DNA of 64,000 nt from Vulcanimicrobiota bacterium (GTDB lineage Bacteria > Vulcanimicrobiota > Xenobia > Xenobiales > JADMJV01). The stretch's first letter is position 1, and each line of letters starts with the position of its first letter. Of this stretch, positions 23,180 to 31,972 are shown piece by piece. The notes beneath the pieces were generated by a model. That model was given only the letters and a program-made list of their open reading frames with translations, had not been told where the DNA came from and did not search any database. The position numbers were made by a program, and so were the translations under genes. The DNA lies in NCBI GenBank assembly GCA_023447635.1, contig JAEXNA010000118.1, positions 1-64,000 of the forward strand. The letters are read 5' to 3'.

Positions 23180-23511
23180 GCGATTATGTGCCGGAGAAGG
23201 GCGATTTGATCTGGATCGACTTCGACCCTCAGGTTGGCCGAGAGCAGAGGGGACGCCGTCCTGCTGTGGTGCTTTCTGCACGGGAGTATAACATCAAGAG
23301 TGCCCTGGCTCTGATCTGTCCTGTGACCTCGAAGGTCAAGGGTTATCCTTTCGAGGTCGAGCTTCCTGAGGGGATGGAGGTTTCGGGGGTCGTCCTGTCT
23401 GACCAGATTCGAAGTCTGGATTTTCGGGGGCGTCGTGCCCGGTTCGTGGCCAGGCTGCCCGAAGCTGTCTTTCGACAGGTGATAGGGAAAGTCAGGGCTC
23501 TGCTAGCTTAA
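23176..23511 (+). CDS. mazF: MazF endoribonuclease toxin
   Basis: 111 residues starting at GTG (MSDYVPEKGDLIWIDFDPQV). PemK/MazF hallmarks: GDLIWIDFDPQVGREQRGRR then PAVVLS, ICPVTSKVKGYPFEV and VVLSDQIRSLDF. The Arg and Thr/Ser of the catalytic site are present. It cleaves mRNA at short motifs and is neutralised by MazE. Four-base overlap with mazE indicates translational coupling. Confidence 0.92.
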   Translation: MSDYVPEKGDLIWIDFDPQVGREQRGRRPAVVLSAREYNIKSALALICPVTSKVKGYPFEVELPEGMEVSGVVLSDQIRSLDFRGRRARFVARLPEAVFRQVIGKVRALLA

Positions 23512-23596
23512 GGCGTTCTCCAAGGCTCGGGCGGCTGGATGGCGGCTCTCGCGGCAGCGGAAGACTTCGTCCTTTGAGATGTCGACTTCTGAGATG

Positions 23597-24166
23597 TCAG
23601 GGGGACTGCACGTCTCGGTAGAGCTCTTCAAGATCCAGCTTGGCTGCTATCGAGTGCAGCTCAACCTCACCTTGAGTCGACTGGGTCGAGAGCCACTGGC
23701 CGGGACGCTGCAAGGTGTGCAGTTCGACCATCCGGCGGTCCTGGCCCACCAGAAGATACTCGCGGAAAGACGGCAGATTTTGGTAGAGCAGGAACTTCTG
23801 CCCGCGGTCGTACGCCTCGGTCGAGGCGGAGAGAACCTCGATGATCAGCGTGGCGTCAGTCAACGTGTCGGACCGACCATCCAGTCGCGCCAGGGGCCCG
23901 CACACGACGAACAGGTCGGGGTAGGTGAACAGGTCGTGAGCTTTGACGTGAAGGCGAAGGTCGGCGACGAAAAGCTGACAGGGGCCCTCACGAAGGGCTG
24001 GGCCAAGCTGCAGAGTCAGGTTGCGCACCAGTTGATTGTGAGCGATCGAGGCGCCTGACATGGCGTAGATTTCGCCCTGATAGTACTCGCTCTTCGTCTC
24101 GGACTGCTCTTCGAGTTGCAGGTACTCCTGGTGAGTGAACAACCGTCTCTGGCGATGATCCGACAT
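23597..24166 (-). CDS. Uma2-family PD-(D/E)xK protein
   Basis: 189 residues. Uma2 (DUF820) features: FTHQEYLQLEEQSETKSEYY (E-x..E.keYy dG), GEIYAMSGAS, HNQLVRNL, D-x-R-L-HVKAHDLFTYPDLFVVCG (catalytic Asp) and LIIEVLSASTEAYDRGQKFL (ExK-like EV.S..t...DrG.Kf..Y). Abundant in some phyla as putative endonucleases of unknown role. Confidence 0.88.
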   Translation of the reverse strand: MSDHRQRRLFTHQEYLQLEEQSETKSEYYQGEIYAMSGASIAHNQLVRNLTLQLGPALREGPCQLFVADLRLHVKAHDLFTYPDLFVVCGPLARLDGRSDTLTDATLIIEVLSASTEAYDRGQKFLLYQNLPSFREYLLVGQDRRMVELHTLQRPGQWLSTQSTQGEVELHSIAAKLDLEELYRDVQSP

Positions 24167-24213
24167 GATTCGAGTCTAACAACTCAGCTGGCGACCAACA
24201 ATGAGCATCAGCT

Positions 24214-24600
24214 CTAGCTGGAGCGTTGCAGGTCGCGCAGGGCGGCGAGCGCGTCGTCCTTGCGGTGGAACGGGACCAGGATGTGGTCGTGGTGCATCCC
24301 CGCCAGCATGTTGCAGCTGATCTGCGCGTCGCCAAGGGCTTTCGAGAGGGCTGCGGTCAGTCCGATCGCTTGCAGTGAAGAGTGGACAGTCAGGGTGATC
24401 CAGGCGGCCACGAAGTCGTACCTCAACCCGGCGTTGTCTGCCTCCACCTGCTCCAGGACTACCGTCCAGCCCTCGGCTTCTTCCACCGCTGCGGCGAACG
24501 GTAGCTCGGCCAGGCGCTGGCGCTCGGCGACGGCATACACGTAGGGCTGCTCTCGCACGGTGCACTCTAAGGTGCGCAGCATCTCGGCGAGATCTGTCAT
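24214..24600 (-). CDS. ACT-domain protein (DUF2241-like)
   Basis: 128 residues from MTDLAEMLRTLECTVREQPY. ITLTVHSSLQAIGLTAALSK, ALGDAQISCNMLAGMHHDHI and LVPFHRKDDALAALRDL match the DUF2241/ACT_7 signature, an amino-acid-binding fold of unknown ligand. A GTG start at 24615 would add five residues. Confidence 0.8.
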   Translation of the reverse strand: MTDLAEMLRTLECTVREQPYVYAVAERQRLAELPFAAAVEEAEGWTVVLEQVEADNAGLRYDFVAAWITLTVHSSLQAIGLTAALSKALGDAQISCNMLAGMHHDHILVPFHRKDDALAALRDLQRSS

Positions 24601-24655
24601 TCCAGAGCTGCTCACGGCAGCCGCCGGCGGAATGACTGGGTGAGTTGCGCTTCCG

Positions 24656-25174
24656 TCATGGATTCAGTTCCGGCGGAGGTCCGCTAAAGTTCTCTACCTG
24701 GTTCTTGTTGCCAACAGGTCGGTGGACGGGATAGGTTTTCATCGCGCCAGCTTCGACCGAGGCCAGGGCGCCGGGGCAGTACAGGACGTAGGAATCGCCA
24801 TCCGACTGATAGTGCAGCGGCTCCTTAGAGGCGGGGCAGGACGGTACGCTAGAGATCTCGGCCGGTACAAGGTCCGCCAGTGTTCGAGGATATCCAGGAT
24901 GGGCTTTGCGGTGTTCGTCCAGGGCCCAGCCGGCTCTCATCCCCATCGCCAGACAGGTAGTGTGTTGCTGCACGTGGGGGTGAGGGCGTTTTTCACGTAA
25001 GAGCACCACTGCCGCGACGATGATCAGAACGGCGGCGAGGGCAGCTAGCTGGGTCTTATTCCTCAAGGACGATACACTCGGCGATGGTCTAGATATTGAT
25101 GTCGAACTTCGGCGCGCCACTCGGTCTCTTCCTGAAGCAAGCGAAGCCCCTCCCCCGTGTTCACATGTGTCCAT
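24656..25174 (-). CDS. Pseudopilin-like membrane-anchored protein
   Basis: About 170 residues; the start is uncertain. A TM segment (KTQLAALAAVLIIVAAVVLL) is followed by CLAMGMRAGWALDEHRKAHP, GYPRTLADLVPAEISSVPSC, PASKEPLHY and YVLYCPG. This is the C..n...A...y....g.YP.tL.dL.P.....pPsCPa....Y.....C.G pattern of GspG-like pseudopilins, here with an ordinary N-terminal anchor and no obvious prepilin-peptidase site. It shares this module with the 21986 lipoprotein. Confidence 0.55.
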   Translation of the reverse strand: MDTCEHGGGASLASGRDRVARRSSTSISRPSPSVSSLRNKTQLAALAAVLIIVAAVVLLREKRPHPHVQQHTTCLAMGMRAGWALDEHRKAHPGYPRTLADLVPAEISSVPSCPASKEPLHYQSDGDSYVLYCPGALASVEAGAMKTYPVHRPVGNKNQVENFSGPPPELNP

Positions 25175-25228
25175 TCTGAAGACGGCGTTTCGTTGAGGTG
25201 GCAAGCTTTGTCCAGGGCTTCGATGGCA

Positions 25229-25645
25229 TCATCCATACCGTTCCGAAGGTTCGCCCTCTCTCCGGTCCTGCCTTTCTGGAGACGAGCGCTCTGGGTGACG
25301 GCGCGGGGCCATCTTGTTCCGCAGGGGGTTCCTCGCGATCCTCAAACTGTATCCTGATGTCGCGACTTCTGATGAAACAAGGGCGAAGTCGGGCTGTGGC
25401 TGGGACAGCTGCCCAATAGCCAGAGGGTTCTGGACGGAAACGGCATGAGTCTGCCCATAGAAGCGAACCAGATGATTGTTGGCTACGGTGATGGCGTAGG
25501 AATGCTCTGGTCCTGGTGGCGACACGGCGATGATCTCTCCTTCGAGCAGTTCGACTCGCTCGTCGGGGGCGAAGATCCCACTGCGAGACATCAGCTCGAA
25601 GTCGGCTCGAGTCCATTGCTTACGGACGGCGTTGGTGATCACCAT
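25229..25645 (-). pseudogene. Truncated Uma2-family protein
   Basis: The first ~95 residues are good Uma2 sequence (WTRADFELMSRSGIFAPDER, VELLEGEIIAVSPPGPEHSY, LVRFYG, VQNPLAIGQLSQPQPDFALV with the catalytic Asp). After SGYSLRIARNPLR the frame becomes Arg/Pro-rich and lacks the ..vEV.D.S...DR..K...Y half. A frameshift plus deletion is likely. Confidence 0.65.
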
Positions 25646-25713
25646 GACCTCACCTTATTCGGTGACCTGACGAGCATCCCCCCGTGGGGGGATTCAGGAC
25701 TGTAGAGCGGGCT

Positions 25714-26028
25714 CTACACGCCTGTGAGCAGCAGGTCCAGCGCAGCTACGATGGCGTCGCGCGAGGCGTTCAGGTTGGCCACTCGCTGGCCCAGCCACTT
25801 CTTTGGCATGCTGGCCATATGTGGCGTGGACAGGACATACGCTCCATCCGGCAGCTGAACTTCGGGCATCAGGCGGTCGAGCGGTCGGCCTGCCATCCGT
25901 TCCTTCGAGCGGAGCGGGATGATCATGCGGGTCTCGAGCGCGTCGAGAAGCTCGGCCTGGACGTCGAGCAGGTAGGGAAACCGGTCGCTGGTGACCTCGT
26001 TGGTGTTCAGGTAGACGTCGAACTGCAT
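25714..26028 (-). CDS. ccdB: CcdB gyrase-poison toxin
   Basis: 104 residues: MQFDVYLNTNEVTSDRFPYL then LDVQAELLDALETRMIIPL, PEVQLPDGAYVLSTPHMASM. This is standard CcdB length and motif order (FDVY.N......P.LLDVQ...l..L.tR.viPL). CcdB traps DNA gyrase. The start overlaps the ccdA stop (TGATG). Confidence 0.88.
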   Translation of the reverse strand: MQFDVYLNTNEVTSDRFPYLLDVQAELLDALETRMIIPLRSKERMAGRPLDRLMPEVQLPDGAYVLSTPHMASMPKKWLGQRVANLNASRDAIVAALDLLLTGV

Positions 26029-26273
26029 CAAAAGAGTCGGAAGCTGTCGCCGAAGGCTCCGAACGCGTCCACGTCGCGGTTGTAGTCCTCGATGGCGTCT
26101 TTGTTGTCGCGCCGCCACGCCTCGGCCTTCAACTGCTGCACCTGCTCGGCCAGCGCTTTCTCTAACACCGCCGATAGGTTCAGCCCCAGAGCTTTGGCCT
26201 GGGCCAGGAGATCGCTATTCACGGTCAGGTTGGTTGCCTTTTTCGGAGCGCCGAGGTCATACGCGTGAGCCAT
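26028..26273 (-). CDS. ccdA: CcdA antitoxin
   Basis: 81 residues from MAHAYDLGAPKKATNLTVNS. Ribbon-helix-helix N-terminus (KKATNLTVNSDLLAQAKAL), then a CcdB-binding tail (EAWRRDNKDAIEDYNRDVDA, FGAFGDSFRLF) typical of CcdA (W...N..A...yN..v...G.f.d..R.F). One-base overlap with ccdB. It should repress its own promoter. Confidence 0.88.
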   Translation of the reverse strand: MAHAYDLGAPKKATNLTVNSDLLAQAKALGLNLSAVLEKALAEQVQQLKAEAWRRDNKDAIEDYNRDVDAFGAFGDSFRLF

Positions 26274-26322
26274 GCGCACATGGTATGCGGGTCGCTCGGG
26301 ATCTGTCAATTCGACGTTTTAG

Positions 26323-27579
26323 CTATGGCTGTTCTTCCGCGTTCGGATCTCCGAGAATCTCCAGTGCGCGCTCCAGCGCGGGGTCTTCTCCCCTCGCTCC
26401 TCGGTCTGCCGGTATGACGACCTCGGTCGGGACGTAATCTTCGCGGCAGGTCATGTCCGCTCTGTAGATGCGGCCGACCCCTAACTCCAACCGGCCTCCG
26501 GAGGTCGGCAGCTCGACCTGGGTCACTGCTCCCAGAAGATCCGCCATGGGCGCTCCAACCACCGCCTTCACACCCAGGGTGTCGAACCCCACCGCCATGC
26601 CTTCGCCCATGCTTCCGGTCCACCGTCCTACCAGCACCACCACGGGGCGGTCGTAGTAAGGCGCGACCGGCTTGATCTTGTCCAGGACCGGCTCGGTTTT
26701 GTAGTAAGGCGTGTCCCCCTCGGGCGTCTGATAGATCTGGTACACCTGCTCGCTGCGAGTGAAGTGGCCGAGGACGGGGCGTCCCACGGAGGTATTACCG
26801 CCGCTGGGGATGTTGCGCAGGTCGATGACCAGGCCGGAGGTGTCGGACAGTTCGTCGAGCGCTTTCTCGAACGCCGCTACCGTGTCGTCACGACCGGCAG
26901 AGTTTTCCAGCCTTATGTAGCCGACCTTGCCGTGGCGACGCGAGGTGATCGGCGGACCTTCGGCCAGAGCGTCCGGATGATCGTAAGAGGAGGGGAGGGT
27001 GCAGCGCATCTGCTTTCCCTGGTGGGAGAAGATCAGGGTACGCGGCTGGCGCCGGATCCCGGCCAGGCTGATGTTGAGGGCGTAGGTCGCCTGATCGGTA
27101 GAGAGGCTATCGAAGGGGGTACTCATGACTTTCGCGATAGCGTCGCGTGGGGCCAGGCCGTCGATGGAGAGCACCTCGAACCCGGGTCGGATGCCCGCTT
27201 TGTCGGCGGCGCCGTGGCCTTTGACATCCTCGAGAACGAAGGTGTCGCCGACCTGCACGGCCCACATGTCCGAGCCGGTGGGAATGATGGCGTAGTCGGT
27301 GGGGTCGTACGGTCCTAGGTTCAGATGGGGGTCGTGGAAGCGTCGCACGAACTGCTGGGCGAAGTTCAGGAAGCTTTCCTTCGTGGTGAACCTGGCGGCG
27401 GTCTCGCGTGTGCGGTAGAGCAGCGCCGGGGCGTCGAAGCCTGCGTCGTGCAGGTAGACGTATCGAGTGATCAGAGCGTCTTCGAGTTCGGCCCAGGCTT
27501 TTTGGGAGTCAAACTCTTCGGCGGTCGCGGACGAGGTTAGGAGCAGCAGGGCGAGGGCCGAGGCGAGCAGCTTGAGCAT
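26323..27579 (-). CDS. Secreted S41-family (C-terminal-processing-like) serine protease
   Basis: 418 residues with a Sec signal peptide (MLKLLASALALLLLTSSATA). A helical N-terminal region, a PDZ-like segment ~105-165 (VLEDVKGHGAADKAGIRPGF, EVLSIDG), then the S41 fold: GYIRLENSAG, LVIDLRNIPSGGNTS, VVVLVGRWTGSMGEGMA (catalytic Ser in GSMGEG) and VVGAPMADLLGAV. It probably processes periplasmic proteins. No operon partner. Confidence 0.85.
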   Translation of the reverse strand: MLKLLASALALLLLTSSATAEEFDSQKAWAELEDALITRYVYLHDAGFDAPALLYRTRETAARFTTKESFLNFAQQFVRRFHDPHLNLGPYDPTDYAIIPTGSDMWAVQVGDTFVLEDVKGHGAADKAGIRPGFEVLSIDGLAPRDAIAKVMSTPFDSLSTDQATYALNISLAGIRRQPRTLIFSHQGKQMRCTLPSSYDHPDALAEGPPITSRRHGKVGYIRLENSAGRDDTVAAFEKALDELSDTSGLVIDLRNIPSGGNTSVGRPVLGHFTRSEQVYQIYQTPEGDTPYYKTEPVLDKIKPVAPYYDRPVVVLVGRWTGSMGEGMAVGFDTLGVKAVVGAPMADLLGAVTQVELPTSGGRLELGVGRIYRADMTCREDYVPTEVVIPADRGARGEDPALERALEILGDPNAEEQP

Positions 27580-27627
27580 GGCCGGCCCTTCGCGCGGGTT
27601 TTGCCGAACTCCCGGTGCTTTTGAAGC

Positions 27628-28842
27628 TTAGAAGGTGCCGGTGCGCATGTACTCTTCAGCCATGCGGAAGTCCAGCGTGGGCTGGCCCTGGACTTCGTGG
27701 GTCAGGCGGTTTCTCATCAGGTTCTGGACGGCGTTGCTGGGGGTTCCGGGGCGGGTTCCGTGCAGCGAGGCCATCATACCGGCGACGCGGGGGGCGGCGT
27801 AGGAGGTGCCGAACTGGGTGGCAACGTTCTGGTTCCGTCCGGTACCGACGCTGCCGCTGGCGTAAATGTCGACCTGGGGGTCGCGGGTGCTGTATTCGGC
27901 GATCCGCTCGCGTCCGTTGCCGTTGAATCGGGTCGAGCCTACGGTGGTGACGTCGGAATTGACCAGAACGTTATGGGCGGAATCGGCGCGAGCGTTCACT
28001 CTGCGTCCACCGGCGTCGCGGGCCAGGTTGTCGAGAATCTCTGCCTGGTTGCCGACGCTGACCACCACGGAGTTGTTGTTAGCCTCGATGTTGCGCACGG
28101 CCTGACCGTAGGCGTTCTGAGCGGTGCGCACTTCCGCCGACTGGCCACCGGCCTGGGCGGCGTTCAGGAGGGCCTGCTGCAGACGCAGTCTTTCGGGGCC
28201 CGAGACGGCGGCGTCGCGGCTGTTGAGCTTGGTTCGGTCGATGCCGTAAGCGTTCGTCACGTTCTGCGCGAACTGGTACTCGCCACGCATGTGCTCGGTC
28301 TGCGCGGCGCCGAATCCGCCAAAGCCTCCGAAGCCTCCCGGAGATGCGGGGGGAGGGGGAGAGGTCGGGGCGGTCCGCACGCGTCTATAGAGTTCCTCGG
28401 CCACCATCTGCGGATGCACGCCGTAGCTGACGTTGACGGCAGAGTCGTGCAAGCCGGTCCGGCGCACTTTGTTCAGGTCGCCGGTAACGTCGTTCAGAAG
28501 CTCTTGCTGGGTTTGGCTGGAATAGTTTGTGATAGCCTGACGGGTGGCGGCGGGGCTGCTCGGGCCCCGGGAGAGGGTGCCCAGCGTGGCGGCGGCTCTG
28601 GAAGGGACCTGGCGGTCGGGCCCGATGTTTTCGGCGTAGACGGGTCCACGGAAGCCGTGCTGCTGGGCGGCGTGAGCGGCGACGTTGCCGTGGGCGGCTC
28701 CCTGGTAGGTGTCCCGGAACTGGTCGATGATGACAAGCGACCCGGCTTGGGGGTTCTGCGGCACCGCCGGCAGAGGCGTCGAGCGAACGGCGCGATTCGT
28801 GGGGGGGGTGAAGCTGGGAAAGCCGGTAAAGTCGAAAGCCAT
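27628..28842 (-). CDS. Subtilisin-like (S8) protease without signal peptide
   Basis: 404 residues. The order fits S8: Asp in SLVIIDQFRDTYQGAAHG (Asp then His region AHGNVAAHAAQQ), a stretched middle with a Pro/Gly linker (SPPPPASPGGFGGFGGFG), oxyanion Asn in NNNSVVVSVGNQAEI, and Ser in FGTSYAAPRVAGMMASLHG. The N-terminus (MAFDFTGFPSFTPPTNRAVR) has no signal peptide or propeptide, and the His-to-Asn spacing is unusually long. It may be a cytoplasmic protease or a substrate of a specialised secretion system. The RBS AGGAG lies very close to the ATG. Confidence 0.75.
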   Translation of the reverse strand: MAFDFTGFPSFTPPTNRAVRSTPLPAVPQNPQAGSLVIIDQFRDTYQGAAHGNVAAHAAQQHGFRGPVYAENIGPDRQVPSRAAATLGTLSRGPSSPAATRQAITNYSSQTQQELLNDVTGDLNKVRRTGLHDSAVNVSYGVHPQMVAEELYRRVRTAPTSPPPPASPGGFGGFGGFGAAQTEHMRGEYQFAQNVTNAYGIDRTKLNSRDAAVSGPERLRLQQALLNAAQAGGQSAEVRTAQNAYGQAVRNIEANNNSVVVSVGNQAEILDNLARDAGGRRVNARADSAHNVLVNSDVTTVGSTRFNGNGRERIAEYSTRDPQVDIYASGSVGTGRNQNVATQFGTSYAAPRVAGMMASLHGTRPGTPSNAVQNLMRNRLTHEVQGQPTLDFRMAEEYMRTGTF

Positions 28843-29083
28843 ACTCCTAAAGTACCAGCTGTCCTTTGCATGGAATTTAGCAAAGTGTTAAAAGCTTGTT
28901 CACATTTTTGGGGCTTTTTCAGCTTTTCTCCCACCAGCGCTGCTTGCCTTGCCCTTGAGGATAGGCCAGGCGACCCGAGCAGCCGCAGGGCCTGTTCTCT
29001 CCCTCGGGGCCCCGGACGGGGGAGGAGAGGTAGCGGGCGGACCGCTGTCCCCCTCCACCTGACCTCCCCCCTCCAACCGGATC

Positions 29084-30952
29084 TTAGATCCGATCCAGCC
29101 CCATATTGAAGGCCAGGTTGCTGCGGATATCTTCCGGATTCAGGTCGTCGAGCACTTCGCTGAACGCCAGGTAGGTCTGACGGGTCGCCTCTTGAGCTGC
29201 CTGCAGCGAGGCGGGCAGCGGTTTGCGCACCTCATTGGGCAGAATGTCGCTGTCCCAGCGCTCCAGCAGCTCCTGGGCCCTGGGATCGTCCGGAAGGTTG
29301 AGGGTCTCTGCGGCGCCGCCGGGCGTGGCGTGGTCGTAGAACTCGAGCTCCTGGCCTTCCGACAGCGGCCGAGTGCTGCGCGGCGCCCAGTAGCGGTAGA
29401 AGCCCAGCTTGTGAGCGCCGGTGACCAGACCGGCGATGTGGGTGGGAGAGGCGCTGTAGTTGAGAACCCGGTTGACGAACTCGTCGCTGGTGTAGACGGC
29501 GTAGTCGCGCCCTGCGGCGCTGTTCGATTCGACCACCCCGAGCAGGTCGTGGCGGTTGCCGTACAGTTCGGCCATCTCTCCCTGCAGCCAGTCGCGGCTG
29601 CCGTTGTGCCCGAGGGTGACCAGCATGCGCACGAGGTCGACGCTCGAGGTCAGCTGCTCGCGCTCTAAGGTGCTGGTGTCGGCGAAGCGGCCGGTGTGGT
29701 CGCGCACGACCAGCGGAACGCGCAGCGCTTCTTCGTAGACGGTTCCGACTTTGCCGGCCAGCAGGCCGTGAGAGCCGCAGTATTCGCCGTGGTCGGAAGA
29801 GAAGACGATGACGGTGTTGGCCAGGACTTCGGGCGGGATGGCTTCGAGCACGCGTCCGATCTGCTGGTCGACGTTACCCAGCACCTGGGCGTAGGAGTCG
29901 GCTCCGCGCTGCCAGTAGCTGTGAGGAGCCACGCCTTTGTAAACCTGGCCCGCAGCCACGGGGGTCTGCTCGAGGGCGAAGTCGCCGGCTTCAGGGTCGA
30001 ACGAGGCCGATCCGAACAGGCACTGGTTGACCTGGTTGAACATGGCCTGGGCGCGCGGCTTGTTGGCCTGGATCTGATCGAAGCTTTCCCAGTTCGAGGG
30101 GACGCTGGGGAACCCCTGAGCGGGCGGGTTCGATTCGGATTCGATGCTGGTGTCGTAGCTGACCAGCGGGGTCTGGCCGCCTTCGGTGAACAGGTCCAGG
30201 TAGGTCTGCGGCTCGGTGCCGCCCCAGAAGTACTGATAGTCGTGCGGGTTCACGAAGCTGACGGTGGCGCAGAACGGGCCGTCCGTAGTCTTGCGGGTCG
30301 AGAACCAGGAGACGGCGGCGTCGGCGATCTCTTTGTCTCCCACCAGCTTCCCGTCGCCACTGTTACCCTGCCCCTGCGAGCCGCCGGGGTCGGGGCAGAC
30401 GTACTCTTCGAAGCCCCACGGTTCCAGGTAGTTGCCGGTCGAGTCGGTGCAGTCGTCGTTGGTGTACGGGATGTCGGCGGCGACGTGGAACTTGCCGAAG
30501 TAGGGCGTTTCGTAGCCGACCTGTTTCAGGAGCGAGCCGTAGGTGGGCATGTCCGGAGAAAGCGAGGGCGGCAGGTCTCCGCCCACGCCAGCTCCGCTGA
30601 TGGTGGTGAGGACCCAGGTTTGTTGAGTGTAGAGTCCGGTCAGCAGCACACTGCGCGAGGGGGTACAGGCGCCGGCGGCCACCCGGTAGTTGTTGAACTT
30701 GACGCCGTCGCGCCACATGTGACGAAACAGATTCGGCATGAAACGGGCCAGGAATTCGTCGGCGTTGTCGACGCCTTCGGGGAAATGCACGGGGTAGCGC
30801 ATTTCGTCGACCAGCATGAGCAGGATGTTGGGAGAGGCGGTCGGGTCAGAGGTTCCGGTGTGGACGTACTGCTCTCGGGACCCCGAGCCGCAGCCGGTGA
30901 TGGCCAGGGCGCCGACGGCAGCCATCGATTTGACGAATTCGCGTCTGTTCAT
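29084..30952 (-). CDS. Secreted sulfatase / alkaline-phosphatase-superfamily lipoprotein
   Basis: 622 residues. The N-terminus NRREFVKSMAAVGALAITGC combines a Tat-like RR and a lipobox. Sulfatase marks: NILLMLVDEMRYP (metal Asp), C96-T-P-S-R100, the formylglycine motif, followed by SVLLTG, YFGKFH, PVVAAGQVY..., VIVFSSDHGEYCGSHGLLAG (metal Asp-His) and LRVPLVV. Substrate unknown (sulfated polysaccharide or lipid head groups are possible). It needs a formylglycine-generating enzyme; none is in this window. About 240 bp between it and the subtilase gene hold no gene. Confidence 0.9.
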   Translation of the reverse strand: MNRREFVKSMAAVGALAITGCGSGSREQYVHTGTSDPTASPNILLMLVDEMRYPVHFPEGVDNADEFLARFMPNLFRHMWRDGVKFNNYRVAAGACTPSRSVLLTGLYTQQTWVLTTISGAGVGGDLPPSLSPDMPTYGSLLKQVGYETPYFGKFHVAADIPYTNDDCTDSTGNYLEPWGFEEYVCPDPGGSQGQGNSGDGKLVGDKEIADAAVSWFSTRKTTDGPFCATVSFVNPHDYQYFWGGTEPQTYLDLFTEGGQTPLVSYDTSIESESNPPAQGFPSVPSNWESFDQIQANKPRAQAMFNQVNQCLFGSASFDPEAGDFALEQTPVAAGQVYKGVAPHSYWQRGADSYAQVLGNVDQQIGRVLEAIPPEVLANTVIVFSSDHGEYCGSHGLLAGKVGTVYEEALRVPLVVRDHTGRFADTSTLEREQLTSSVDLVRMLVTLGHNGSRDWLQGEMAELYGNRHDLLGVVESNSAAGRDYAVYTSDEFVNRVLNYSASPTHIAGLVTGAHKLGFYRYWAPRSTRPLSEGQELEFYDHATPGGAAETLNLPDDPRAQELLERWDSDILPNEVRKPLPASLQAAQEATRQTYLAFSEVLDDLNPEDIRSNLAFNMGLDRI

Positions 30953-31056
30953 AGGGATAGGATAGGATGTGGGATGGGATAATTCCTGGGTAGAGGTGGA
31001 GGGATTGGGTCAGCTGACCCTGGCCGGTCGTTTTGGGTGGTGCTTAGACTGGGAGT

Positions 31057-31350
31057 ATGGAAAAGAACTCTGTACACTGGACGGCGCAGGCTCGGTCGGC
31101 GACCAACCAGTATCCGATGGGGAAGGCCGTGGGGGTGGCCGTTCTGATAATGCTCGTGACCGCTCTGCTCGCGAACTCTTTCCCGACCTACGGGTACGGG
31201 CAGACGACCTTCGACCCGGACGGGGTGAGGAATCTGGGCTCGGCTATCAAGACGGTGACGACCTGGCTGGTAGGAGGCACCCTGGCGCTGCTTTCGCTGG
31301 TGGTTGGAGGGGCCGAGAGGATGCGCTGTCGCGGAGCTGGCCAGGCTTAG
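31057..31350 (+). CDS. Small two-TM hypothetical protein
   Basis: 97 residues. TM1 at ~23-41 (GKAVGVAVLIMLVTALLAN), a ~25-residue loop (FPTYGYGQTTFDPDGVRNLG) and TM2 at ~68-86 (TWLVGGTLALLSLVVGG). No RBS stronger than GGGAG and no family recognised. Confidence 0.45.
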   Translation: MEKNSVHWTAQARSATNQYPMGKAVGVAVLIMLVTALLANSFPTYGYGQTTFDPDGVRNLGSAIKTVTTWLVGGTLALLSLVVGGAERMRCRGAGQA

Positions 31351-31369
31351 AGCTGCTCAGGGGCGGCTT

Positions 31370-31849
31370 CTAGAGCTGGAGCAGGCTTTCTATCTCGCTT
31401 TTCTTGGCCTGCGCTTCGGCTTCGGCGTCGGCGGTCATGTCCATGACTCTGACCGTGGTTCCGTCGGTGCGGACGAGATCGAGAGCCCAGGCGGGATAGG
31501 CGTGTTTATTGCGCGTGACGGTGCCTTCCGTAAGTAGCACTTCTCGAATCTCGGCAAAGGTGCAGACGGGCGACATCTCGCGTACGTTGCCCAGGAATTT
31601 CGAGACAAACAAGAGCTTTTTCTGATCCGCGTCGAGCAAGTGGTATTCGTTGGTCGCTCGACGGCCCAGATAGGCGAGGAGGGCGACGGTAAGAAAGACC
31701 GGCGTGGCGATCATCGAGAACTTCTTGTCGGTGACGTAGAACTGGAAGGTGATGAGGGCCGCGAAGCCAGCGAGATAGGCTACGGCCGTGATACAGCCTT
31801 CGTGAGCTGTCTGCGTATCGAGCACGATGTTTCGATTGTGAGATGTCAT
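31370..31849 (-). CDS. Two-TM protein with PH-like C-terminus
   Basis: 159 residues from MTSHNRNIVLDTQTAHEG. TM1 at ~22-40 (AVAYLAGFAALITFQFYV), TM2 at ~47-66, then a soluble domain (EYHLLDADQKKLLFVSKFLG, VCTFAEIREVLL, AWALDLVRTDGTTVRVMDM). The layout matches the proteins at 3578 and 59287. Function unknown. Confidence 0.5.
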   Translation of the reverse strand: MTSHNRNIVLDTQTAHEGCITAVAYLAGFAALITFQFYVTDKKFSMIATPVFLTVALLAYLGRRATNEYHLLDADQKKLLFVSKFLGNVREMSPVCTFAEIREVLLTEGTVTRNKHAYPAWALDLVRTDGTTVRVMDMTADAEAEAQAKKSEIESLLQL

Positions 31850-31972
31850 ATAGGAACATTCCACAGACTAAGCGGATCACCTGGAAGTTAGCGGACAAGC
31901 TTGACGGGTTCGGAGCGGGCCAGGGCGCGGGTTGGCCCGACCCGGCGGCTTCGACCGGACGCGCTAAGGGGG

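Noticed and set aside
24214..24565. Alternative minus-strand frame 24176-24565
   Set aside because: Arg/Ala-rich shadow of the ACT-domain gene, which has clear family motifs.
27697..29109. Long antisense frames (27697-29109, 29696-30982, 33056-34639, 9878-10954, 17633-18835)
   Set aside because: They lie opposite well-supported genes in a GC-rich genome, have compositional bias (Val/Gly or Leu/Val rich) and no recognisable domains or RBS.
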